Made by a program: the position numbers and the translations under genes
Part shown: positions 41,896 through 50,890 of the stretch, piece after piece
Layout of the letters: the number at the start of each line of letters is the position of its first letter
Position numbering within the stretch: the stretch's first letter is position 1
Notes under the pieces: model-generated
Databases searched by the model: none
What the model saw: the letters and a program-made list of their open reading frames with translations, nothing else
What the model was told of the DNA's origin: nothing
Assembly (NCBI GenBank): GCA_017893485.1
Contig: CM030360.1
Coordinates: forward strand, 144,034,697-144,098,696
DNA: 64,000 bases
Direction of reading: 5' to 3'
Source of the DNA: Hemerocallis citrina
Lineage: Eukaryota > Streptophyta > Magnoliopsida > Asparagales > Asphodelaceae

Positions 41896-43139
41896 CTCCA
41901 CTCTCTTCGCCATTTCTGTCACAATCACCATAGAGTCTCAGACCTCGGGGGCACTTAGCCTTGGGTAGTTTCTCTCTCGAGTTCCGGGGAGGTGGTCGCC
42001 CTTCTACCTGGTTTTCCCTTTGTTCTTGACGGCCCCAAAGTGGATGTCAGGAGCAAGGGGGAACGAGGTAGTAGTGGTGACGACCGTAGTTCGGATCCGA
42101 GGGAGGATTTACTTCGGAAGGACGGGCAGTCGTCTTGTTGTCTTGTTGTTTCCCCATTCCTCACTGCTCCGAATGGGGGGTGTTAGGAGTGGGGAGCAAT
42201 AAGACAGTAGGGTCGACGGCAATAGTCCGGACCCGGGGTGTGGGCCTCTTCGGAAGGACGGGTGGTCGTTCTCTCACCAAGATCTTCTGCTTTCTTTGGC
42301 GGCTCCGAAGCGAGCGTCGGAGTGAGCGGAGGCCTTGGTGAGAGAGTGACGATCCATGTCCAATGCCGATCTCCGGGCCATCCGAGCCCGCTTGTTGTAG
42401 CTCGGGCTTTTGGACCGTCCGAGCCTGTTGTTAGCAACTGTGAAGGCGCTGCGGTTAGGGCCCTCCTGGCAAGCCGCGTCTTCCAGTTGCAAACAACTGG
42501 CTCGGAATGGTGTGTGTCTCCCGATCCCTGAGTGTGGATGGGTCCCCTCCCATCTCTGTCTTCCTTCCGGGCTGATGGCTTCTGATGGGGGTCAGCCCGG
42601 GGGAGTTAGAGACGAGAGGAGCACCGATCTGTTTCTGATCGGGGCCCGTGGGTCGGTAGGATACCGGCCGAGCCACGGGACCTGGGGGGGCGCTTGCCGA
42701 AGGCGGCGCCTCAAAACTGAATCAAAATTTTACTGCCTTCCTTGGACGTAGGCGAGGCATCCGAAGGTTCGATCGTCCGAGCGGCGTGGCGTAATCAGAG
42801 TCGTTCGACGCTGGCGCGTATCTTGAGACGGGCGCGTTTCTCGAGATAACACTATCTTGTCGTGTAGTGTTCTCGACGAGATCTAGGCCGTCTGATTGGG
42901 ATCACGCACGAGTATTGAGGAGAAAGTAAGTTTTCTCCGTTTACGCGCTCGGAAAGGCACTTGCACGGATTCCGACCGAACCCTGTAGCCGTAATGTAGG
43001 TTTCGCTTGCAGCTCGGATTCAGATCCCCTGGTGCCGAGCTAGCTGACTTGGTGATGGGACAGCGGTGGTGGGCCTTCGCGATGTTTCGAGAGCGGCCCA
43101 AAAGTCACTTTGGGAGTCCAAGGGACGTCCTGTTTTTAC

Positions 43140-43146
43140 TATAAAT
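43140..43146 (+). promoter_or_regulatory. TATA box of the antisense ORF
   Basis: A tataaat in actataaatcttcacccc, followed by a CT-rich leader, lies 187 bases upstream of the ATG at 43333 on the plus strand, opposite to retrotransposon transcription. Confidence 0.55.
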
Positions 43147-43332
43147 CTTCACCCCCCCTAGACCAAGTCTCACTTTTCATTTTTACTCTCTCTCCTCAGT
43201 TTTCACTTTGCTGCGAAGTTTTCTGCTCTCTGGCGGTGTTGCTGGCTGTCGCGGTAGCGTTTGTAGACTCCGGTGAACTCTCCGACCGTACACGTCACTT
43301 CAAGGTCAGTTTCTATTCCTTCTCTCTTTGAA

Positions 43333-45653
43333 ATGGTTAAGATCACTGAGACCCCCGCCTCGGAACAAACCGTTGGCCGAGGGGATAAAGGGAAGGGTGT
43401 GGCTGAGCCGAGCGAGCAGGAGGTCGTTCGCCCGGATAGAGAAGGTGATGTGGCCGAGCGGCCTAGGGAGGTTGAGGCCCCGTCCGGGATAGGCAAGGCT
43501 GTGGTCACCATTGTGGAGACGCCAAAGAGGGCGGGGGCGTTCGGTCGGCAGCCCATCGTCTTGTCGAGTGTGGGCGGCGTCCGGGACTACGCTGATGACG
43601 TCCTGGAGAAAGTGACTCAGGGTACAGCCCCACTGGTGGAGGAGAATGAGCCGAGGGAAGTTTCCGAGGTGGACCATGCTATCTCGTCGCTCACCGAAGA
43701 TGACCTTCAGATGATCCGAGAGGGATTCCGGATCCCGCAAGAGTACGTCCTGCTTCTCCCTGGGCCGGGTTTTCGAGCAAACACGAGCTGTTCGCCAGAC
43801 GTGTGTGTCTTCCCGGTCGATTCCCTTATTGCCGGACTCCGCTTTCCCCTCCATCCGTTCGTGGTCGAGGTCTTGGTCTTCTACGGTTTGAGTCCTGCTC
43901 AGCTGGCGCCGAACACATGGAGGCACGTTACAGCCTTCGTCCTTCGATGCCAAGAGGTTGGCGCTAAGCCGAGCATGTTCCTCTTCCGTAATCTTTACCG
44001 ACCCTGCCAGCCGAGGAAGGAAGAACAGAGGTTTTACCTGTCGCCCCGGCCGGGCGTGAAACAGATCGAGAATCCGGACTCGATCAAACACTGGAAGACA
44101 AAGTACTTCCTCGTCCGATCCCTGACGCCGTGGGTGATACCGGCGGTTTGGGAGACGGAGGGCCTGCCCAAGCGCACCAAGAAGGAGGTGCCACTGAACG
44201 AGGGAGAGGCCGAGGTCCGGAGGAGGCTCCTTGCTTTGCCAACCATGAGTTGGAAAGATATTACAGAGGGGGATCTGTTCCGTGGGGGTCTCAGTCCGAT
44301 CGACCCTCGTACGCTTCTGGTATTTATACTTATCGTTTAAAGCTCATGAAAATTTATCTAAGTTTTTTCGTTCGGCTTTTGCAGAGACGATGAAGATGGA
44401 CTACAGAGCCCTGATGGCGAAGGGTCGTTCGGAGCAGGAGAAGAAGAAGAGGTCGGCGGCGGAGACTCAGGAGAGCCGGCCAGCGAAGAAGCCTTCGGTT
44501 GCGAAGACCGCCGAGCAGCCGAAGGTCGTGGTCCCTGACCCTGCGGAGGTCCAGGTCCTCGACCCGCCCGCCCCGGATGCACCGATACCGACCCCGAAGG
44601 GGGACGCTCCTGGTCCGTCAATCGGCACGTTCGGCGTGACGGAGGTGTTGTCCCTCCAAGTTCCGCCCCTGACTGTCGAGGCGAAGAAGATCCTGACCGA
44701 GCGTCACAAACAGATCTTCGTCCCCGACTGGCAAGTCATGCAGGTCGACGGCTTCTTGGGCGATGGCAACATCTGTATGGAGGCCATGAAGCACCTGCCG
44801 ACCCCGAAGGACCGAGCGACCCTGAAGGCCGGGCAAGCAGGGGACGCCGTGATGCAGATCGCTCGGAACACTATGTCGGTAAGTTGACCGGGTTCTTTCT
44901 CTTTGGCTTTTCTCCACTTGAGTTCTTCTTATTTTTGGCACCAAGTGTTTGGGTTCGGATTTTAATCCGTCGCTCTTTTCCAGACCCTCTGCCACTTCAA
45001 CTTCTTGGTCGAGGAGATGGCGAGCAAGGAGCAGGAGAAGGAACGGGAGAGGGCGGAGCGCGTCAAGGTTACGCAGCGGCTTGATGCCGAGCAGCTTCTC
45101 TCGACGAAGAGGTCTGCCGAGGTGAAGGGGTTGGAGGGACAGCTGGCCCAGTCCGTTCAGCTGTCGAAGGACACGGCGGCGAAACTTGAGGCCGCGGAGA
45201 AGGAGGTCGCCGAACTGAAGGAGGCCTTGGCCACCGCTCGGTCGGAGGCGGAGAAGGCCCAGAAGAGGGCCGAGAGGACCCAGGCCAAGCACCAGAAGAA
45301 GGTGAAGCGGGTGAAGAAGGCCGTGCAGGAGGAGGCCGCTCAGCATATGCTCCAGAACATGGAGGAAGCCTACGGTCGAGCGCTGACCCACATAGCCGCC
45401 AGGAACCCGGGCTTCGACATCTCCTCCCTACCACTTTTACGACCCCGTAGAAGGGGAGGAGGGCGTGCCCGAGGGGATGCTCGGGCCTGTGGGAGAGACG
45501 GAAGTCGTCGAGGGTCCTGCGGGGTCCGAGGTCGAGGGGGAGAAGGCGGACGGCTCCGAGGAGGAGAGCTGGAGCGAAGGCGAAGGGGAGGACGGTGGCG
45601 AGGACAAGACCGAGGGGTCGACGGACCCGAGCGGCAAAAAGGTCGACCCCTGA
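43333..45653 (+). CDS. Antisense multi-exon ORF of the Tat element (Transposase_28-like domain, coiled coil)
   Basis: The predicted exons are 43333-44308, 44385-44878 and 44984-45653, with donors GTACGC and GTAAGT, acceptors TTTTGCAG and TTTTCCAG, and compatible phases. The protein begins MVKITETPASEQ and has an acidic N-terminus. It then has a domain with FPVDSLIAGLRFPLHPF and LSPAQLAPNTWRHVTAF (about residues 160-195), which resembles the family called putative gypsy-type transposon protein (Transposase_28) in plant genomes. A Lys/Glu-rich region and a long coiled coil (exon 3) follow. A 1-nt frameshift near 45430 moves the acidic C-terminus (VPEGMLGPVGETE...) to another frame. No enzymatic motif is seen and the function is unknown. 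Antisense ORFs at this place are known in some Tat/Ogre elements. Confidence 0.6.
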
Positions 45654-45841
45654 CTCGGTTGTCTTCTTTTTTGTCTTTTTTGTTTTGTAAGCCTAACCGC
45701 GGACTGGCCACCGCTAGTGTAAAAGCTTTCACTATGATTTTGAAATGAAAATATTTTGTTTGGCCAAAATTTGTCCAAGTGTTGAGCTTCGGATTTGTGT
45801 GTTTCCGAGTGTTGGGTATCGGATTTATCTCTACTTTTCAG

Positions 45842-46681
45842 GTGAAGTTTGGTCCGGTCACGGAGCTCGTCTGCCTCCGGAAGGAGTTGGCCAAAATGAA
45901 ACGTGAGCTCAAGGACAGCCGACAGAGGCGGTTTCTTCTGCTCGGCCAGGCGGAGGAGGTGAAGGCAGTTCTACGGAGGCAGTGCCGCGAGCTGTATCAG
46001 CTGCGGAAGCACTACCCAGCCCCTTGTCCCGAAGGGGAAGTCGAGCGGCTCTGCGGGGAACTAATCGCCGCCGAGCAGAGGAATGCCGATCTTCTGGCAG
46101 AGGTCCGACACTTGGAATTGGCGGAGAGGGAACGCTCGGCGGAAGCAGTGAAGCTGGCCTCCGAGCTGGAGAAGGCGTTGGCCGAGCGCAAGAGGCTAGT
46201 GGCCGACGTCGACAGGCTCAGAAGGATCACGATAGATAGGGGAATTGAGGTCACCCACTTCCGTCGGCTCGCTGCCGAAGGTGCTAACGCCTCCGGCTCG
46301 TCAAGGCCTTCTCGCCCGATGAGGTCGGCGAGGGACGACGTTCTTAGAGACAGGATTGTCGAATTGGAGGAGGAGATCGCGTCGCTCAAGCCCGCGCCGG
46401 AGAGGGCTAACGTTCGCAGTACTTCGTGCACCCGCGAAGAAAGTGAGAAGGGGATTTCATTTTATGAGCTTGCGACACGCTTGCCTATGACCAGGCGGAG
46501 TCCGGCTGACGCGCAGAGCAGTGCGGCTGTCTCGTCGAGCGGGGCCTCGGCAGGTGCCGTGGTCAGGGCTAGCAGCGAGGGGGGGACGCGTTTCGTTGGT
46601 TTAGGATCGAGCTCGGAGGGCAGACCTCGTCGTTCTCGCGTATCCCTAAACCGAAGCATTCCCCTTCCGAGGAGATCTTGA
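45842..46681 (+). CDS. Second antisense coiled-coil exon of the Tat element
   Basis: After a CTACTTTTCAG acceptor, 280 open codons end in TGA at 46681. Residues 10-130 are dense in Leu, Glu, Lys and Arg with heptad character (LRKELAKMKRELKDSRQRR, ELEKALAERKRLVADVDRL). A Ser/Arg-rich tail follows. The preceding intron-like sequence aagtgttgagcttcggattt resembles those before 44984 and 46860, so exons 3, 4 and 5 look like repeated intron-exon modules. Whether it is spliced to the upstream ORF (whose frame stops at 45653) or belongs to another transcript is unknown. Confidence 0.45.
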   Translation: MKFGPVTELVCLRKELAKMKRELKDSRQRRFLLLGQAEEVKAVLRRQCRELYQLRKHYPAPCPEGEVERLCGELIAAEQRNADLLAEVRHLELAERERSAEAVKLASELEKALAERKRLVADVDRLRRITIDRGIEVTHFRRLAAEGANASGSSRPSRPMRSARDDVLRDRIVELEEEIASLKPAPERANVRSTSCTREESEKGISFYELATRLPMTRRSPADAQSSAAVSSSGASAGAVVRASSEGGTRFVGLGSSSEGRPRRSRVSLNRSIPLPRRS

Positions 46682-46859
46682 CCTCGTTGTTTTTTACTTC
46701 CGTTGATTGTTGTAAAGTTTAATTGTAGGGTCGGTTCGGCCATTTGTAATACCATTACATCTGAATGTGAATTTTGAAAGTTTCCTTAGAACGTTTTGAA
46801 AGTGTGTTGGACTTCGGGGGAGTATTGAACTTGCGTTATTCTCTTTCCCTTCTTTTCAG

Positions 46860-47290
46860 CTCATCGTGACGATCCACAGCTCGGACTCCAACCGTTCGAA
46901 AGGTGACGCCGAATCCGGGGGAACCTCTGGAACGGTGGTTCTGAGCCCCAGGAGCGCCGATCTGAAGTTACGCCGAGCCGAGAGTGAGTGGGACCACCTT
47001 TCGTTGGTTCTCAGTCTCCGGGAAGCCGAGGTCCAACGCTTGGAGAACAAGATCGTCGAGCTGAGCCCCGCAGGAGAGGATGACGACTCGCAGACCGCGT
47101 TCAGCACGCTCTTCGGGTCAAAAGCATTCGGCACATCCAGTCGAAGATTATTGCCGAGCGGGATGACTTGCTCTCGGAGATGCAGTACTTGCGGGCTGTA
47201 ATGGCGAAGCTCCGGGGGGATGCGGAGGAGCTGTCAGCCGAGGAGAACGAGCGGTCGGCCGAAGAATTGAGTGAAGACATTTCTTTTTGA
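46860..47290 (+). pseudogene. Third antisense coiled-coil exon, frameshifted
   Basis: After a TTCTTTTCAG acceptor the frame reads LIVTIHSSDSNRSKGDAESG and a short coiled coil (LRRAESEWDHLSLVLSLREA). It needs a frame change near 47120 to continue as IIAERDDLLSEMQYLRAVMA and stop at 47290. It is the same type of module as 45842-46681. Confidence 0.4.
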
Positions 47291-48170
47291 ACACCAAGTG
47301 TTGTTGGTCGGAAGTGTATCTTGCTTGTGAACACTTTGTAACCATGGGACAGATGTGCTTTGTATTTCGGCCTGGCTGTTTAATAAAATATTTTTTATTG
47401 CTCTGTGCTTTTGTCTTGCTTATGACTGTGTTTTCTACGCCGAGGTCTTTGAACCGAGCATGTCGGTCCCGTCGGCGAGGTCGTTGGACTGAACTGGCCA
47501 CTATACGTATGTCATTCTGTCGTTTAGCGACTATGACGTGGCGCGGTACGAACTCCCAGGCGGCTCTGTTTTTAAGAAAGTGCTATATTGTCGTTTAGCG
47601 GAGGTGGCAAAATCTGAGCCGCTGATTGTAAGCACGGATCTCGAGGCGGTTCAGATCCCGAGAAAACGCTATCTTGTCGTTTTGCGCAGGTGGCGAGATC
47701 TGGGCCGTCTGATTGAGATCAAGCACGAAAGTTGAGGAGAAGGGGAATTTTCTCCGTTTACGAGCTCGGAATGACACTTGCTCGGCTGCCGACCGAAGGC
47801 AGGGAACTTTAACGAGTCGAGGGACGTGGCGCAACGCGGACCGCTGGATGAATACGCGCATCTCGGGACGGGCGTAGCTCCCAAGAAAACACTATCTTGT
47901 CTTTTAGTGATCTGGGCGAGATCTGGGCCGTCTGATTGAGATCAGGCGCGGAAGTTGAGGAGAAGGTGGATTTTCTCCGTTTATGGGCTCGGAATGGCAC
48001 TTGCTCGGACTCCGATCGAAGGGTAGGTCCATCCTCCTTGTTTTCCCCCGTTTCCGTGACGAGGACCGGACTGAATGCGAGCCGAGCGCTCGCCACAACG
48101 TATGGGATTTCCGGAAGGCAATCTTTAGGGCAGGAATTTAACCAAGTGTTTGCCCTCGGGGTTGTCACGG
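47291..48170. other. Non-coding 3' region of the Tat element
   Basis: It contains two copies of the dispersed ~90-bp repeat (47704-47795, 47928-48020) and several variants of ctatcttgtcgttttgcg. No coding sequence is supported. Confidence 0.6.
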
Positions 48171-48716
48171 AGTTCGACGGCTGTGGGAGCAATTCCGAAC
48201 GGCGATCTACCCCTGGTTCGTCCGGAGACGAGCCGAGGAGGTAAAGTCGAGCCGAGTGTTGGACTCCGAACCATCGGTATAGTTCAACGGCTGTGGGAAC
48301 AATTCCGAACGGCGATCTACCCCTGGTTCGTCCGGAGACGAGCCGAGGAGGTAAAGTCGAGCCGAGTGTTGGACTCCGAACCATCGGTATAGTTCAACGG
48401 CTGTGGGAGCAATTCCGAACGGCGATCCACCCCTGGTTCGTCCGGAGACGAGCCGAGGAGGTAAAGTCGAGCCGAGTGTTGGACTCCGAACCATCGGTAT
48501 AGTTCAACGGCTGTGGGAGCAATTCCGAACGGCGATCTACCCCTGGTTCGTCCGGAGACGAGCCGAGGAGGTAAAGTCGAGCCGAGTGTTGGACTCCGAA
48601 CCATCGGTATAGTTCAACGGCTGTGGGAGCAGTTCGGAACGGCGGTCCGCCTCTAGTCCGTCCGGGGACAAACTGAGGGAAAGAGGCCGAGCCGAACGTG
48701 GACTCCGAACCATTGG
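48171..48716. repeat. 110-bp tandem array between Pol and the 3' end of the Tat element
   Basis: Five head-to-tail units start at about 48172, 48282, 48392, 48502 and 48612. The first four are almost identical (agttcaacggctgtgggagc ... ggactccgaaccatcggtat); the last is diverged. The unit is open on both strands, which creates several overlapping spurious frames. Confidence 0.95.
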
Positions 48717-48889
48717 TTGAGATCGCAACATAAAACGTAGGTGATAAGAGGGAAGAGTGACATGCATACTCATAAATATAACAGAGATTTCTTTATTGAT
48801 ATTTGACGGCGAACCGTTTTACATAATACAATTTGAGAAAAAATGGGTTACAAGTTGGAGGAGAGGAATGGTTCGACACCTCGGATTAC

Positions 48890-50890
48890 TTAGAGAGGCG
48901 CCGGAGCGCTCTCTTGGTATTTCAGGAGGTGGTCGGCATTCCAGGTCCTCGGAAGCTCTCTGCCATCCATGTCTTCGAGCCGGTATGCCCCAGGCCGGAC
49001 AACCTTTGTGATTCGGTACGGCCCTTCCCAATTCGGAGCTAGCTTGCTCCTCTGACTGGGGAGGGATATGGCTAGCTTTCTCAACACCAAATCTCCTTGC
49101 TCAAGGTTGGCGGGTCGGACCTTCTTATTGTACGCTAGCTCCACTCTCCTTCTGTAATTCTGTTGCCGAATCGATGCCCTTTCCCTCAGTTCATCTATCA
49201 GGTCCAAGTTTCCTCTGAGGTCCCTGGCATTCTGCACTTCGTCATAGGCTATGAGCCGAGGGGAAGGAATTCCGGCCTCGAGGGGTATCACGGCCTCGGC
49301 CCCATAGGTAAGGCTGAAAGGGGACTCTCCGGTGGGCGTCCGCTTGCTTGTGCGGTAGTTCCACAACACATTAGGGAGTTGGTCGACCCACAATCCTTTG
49401 GAGCACTTGTCCAACCTCTTCTTGATTCCTGCGAGGATCTGCTTATTAGCGTTCTCGGCCTGCCCGTTCGACTGAGGGTATGAGACGGACGAGAAGCGCT
49501 GTTGAATGACGAGGTCGTCGCATAGGGCTCGGAATGCTGTGCCAGTGAACTGAGTCCCATTGTCCGTCATGAGGATGCAGGGGACTCCGAATCTGCATAT
49601 GATGCTCTTCCAGAAGAACTGCACCACTTTGTTCTCAGTTATAGTGGCGAGGGGCTCGGCCTCGACCCACTTCGAGAAGTAGTCGATGGCTACGACTAAA
49701 AACTTGAGCTGACCCGGAGCCGGTGGGAAAGGTCCTAGTAAGTCCATTCCCCACATCGCGAAGGGGATAGGGCTCGATAGGGAGGTGAGGTTGGCCTGAG
49801 GGAGGCGTCGGATGCTGGAGTGTCTCTGGCAGGAGCTGCACTGCCGAACATGTCGCTCGGCATCCCGAAGAAGGGTCGGCCAGAAGTACCCATAGTTCAA
49901 AGCTTTCCGGGCCAAAGACCTGAATCCGGAGTGTGCCCCTCCGATGCCTTCATGAAGCTCCTGTAGGGCATATTCGGCCTGATCCGGGGAGAGGCACCTT
50001 AGGTAAGGTCGGCCATCTATTTGAGAGAAGGAGCGCTTGTATAAAATGCCCTCGATCAAGACATATCGCTCGGCCCGGGTTCTGATTCGGCGTGCTTCTT
50101 TGGGATCTGAGGGCAGAACTCCATCCCTTAAGAATTCTACCAGTGGCTTCATCCAATTGTCCTGCAGCATGACCGACAATGACTCCACCGAGCGAGGTGT
50201 CTCGTCTTCGATGCTCGGTTTAGAGAGGACTTCAATCAGTACGGTCTGTTCGAGACCTTGCAGAGAAGACGAGGCCAACTTGGAGAGAGCGTCAGCTTGT
50301 GAGTTCTCCTCCCGGGGGACCCGTTGGATGATGGCTTCTTCGAACCGGCCCATGAGGTCCCGGACCTTGGCGAGGTACTTCGCCATTCGCTCGTCCCTGG
50401 CCTCATATTCGCCCAAGACCTGGTTCACGACTAGTTGGGAGTCACTGTGAATCCGAAGGCACTGCGCCCCAGCACTTCGTGCGAGTCCGAGGCCAGCTAT
50501 GAGAGCCTCATACTCCGCCTCGTTGTTCGAGGCCTTGAAGTTCATGCGGATCGCATACTGCAGGACAAAGCTGTCAGGGCCGTTCATGATAATGCCGGCG
50601 CCACTTCCTTCACTGCAAGAGGATCCGTCTACAAAGACTGTCCAAATGGGGGGCCCATTCGGAACGTGGCCGACCTCAGGGATGGTGGACTCTACAATGA
50701 AGTCGGCGAGAGCCTGTGCCTTAATTGCCGTCCGAGGCTGATAGGAGATGTCGTGCTGACTCAGCTCTATGGACCACTTCATCAGCCGGCCCGAGGTTTC
50801 GGGCTTGTGGAGGACTTGCTTGAGGGGTTGATCGGTGAGGACGACGACCGAGTGAGACTGGAAGTAGGGCCGAAGTTTTCTGCTGCCATG
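48890..50890 (-). CDS. Tat Pol, second part: RNase H end, archaeal-type RNase H and integrase
   Basis: This frame follows a single-base frameshift at about 50890 from the upstream Pol frame. It contains the end of the first RNase H, then a second RNase H with FVDGSSCSEGSGAGI, NNEAEYEALIAGL and the SDSQLVVNQV segment. The integrase has an HHCC domain (HEGIGGAHSGFRSL ... CSSCQRH) and a DDE core: WGMDLLGPFP, LMTDNGTQF and NGQAENANKQI. It has a C-terminal domain ending near 48890 but no chromodomain, as expected for Tat. From MKW at 50782 the frame is open for 630 codons without a stop. Confidence 0.9.
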   Translation of the reverse strand, partial: HGSRKLRPYFQSHSVVVLTDQPLKQVLHKPETSGRLMKWSIELSQHDISYQPRTAIKAQALADFIVESTIPEVGHVPNGPPIWTVFVDGSSCSEGSGAGIIMNGPDSFVLQYAIRMNFKASNNEAEYEALIAGLGLARSAGAQCLRIHSDSQLVVNQVLGEYEARDERMAKYLAKVRDLMGRFEEAIIQRVPREENSQADALSKLASSSLQGLEQTVLIEVLSKPSIEDETPRSVESLSVMLQDNWMKPLVEFLRDGVLPSDPKEARRIRTRAERYVLIEGILYKRSFSQIDGRPYLRCLSPDQAEYALQELHEGIGGAHSGFRSLARKALNYGYFWPTLLRDAERHVRQCSSCQRHSSIRRLPQANLTSLSSPIPFAMWGMDLLGPFPPAPGQLKFLVVAIDYFSKWVEAEPLATITENKVVQFFWKSIICRFGVPCILMTDNGTQFTGTAFRALCDDLVIQQRFSSVSYPQSNGQAENANKQILAGIKKRLDKCSKGLWVDQLPNVLWNYRTSKRTPTGESPFSLTYGAEAVIPLEAGIPSPRLIAYDEVQNARDLRGNLDLIDELRERASIRQQNYRRRVELAYNKKVRPANLEQGDLVLRKLAISLPSQRSKLAPNWEGPYRITKVVRPGAYRLEDMDGRELPRTWNADHLLKYQESAPAPL

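Noticed and set aside
43306..45778. Minus-strand frames opposite the antisense ORF
   Set aside because: They are shadows produced by GC-rich third positions; the plus strand has the spliced, domain-bearing frame.
48207..48604. Four overlapping 70-95 codon frames on both strands
   Set aside because: They are the same tandem unit read repeatedly, not genes.
48171..48716. CRISPR-like array
   Set aside because: Units are contiguous 110-bp tandem repeats without spacers, in a plant retrotransposon.
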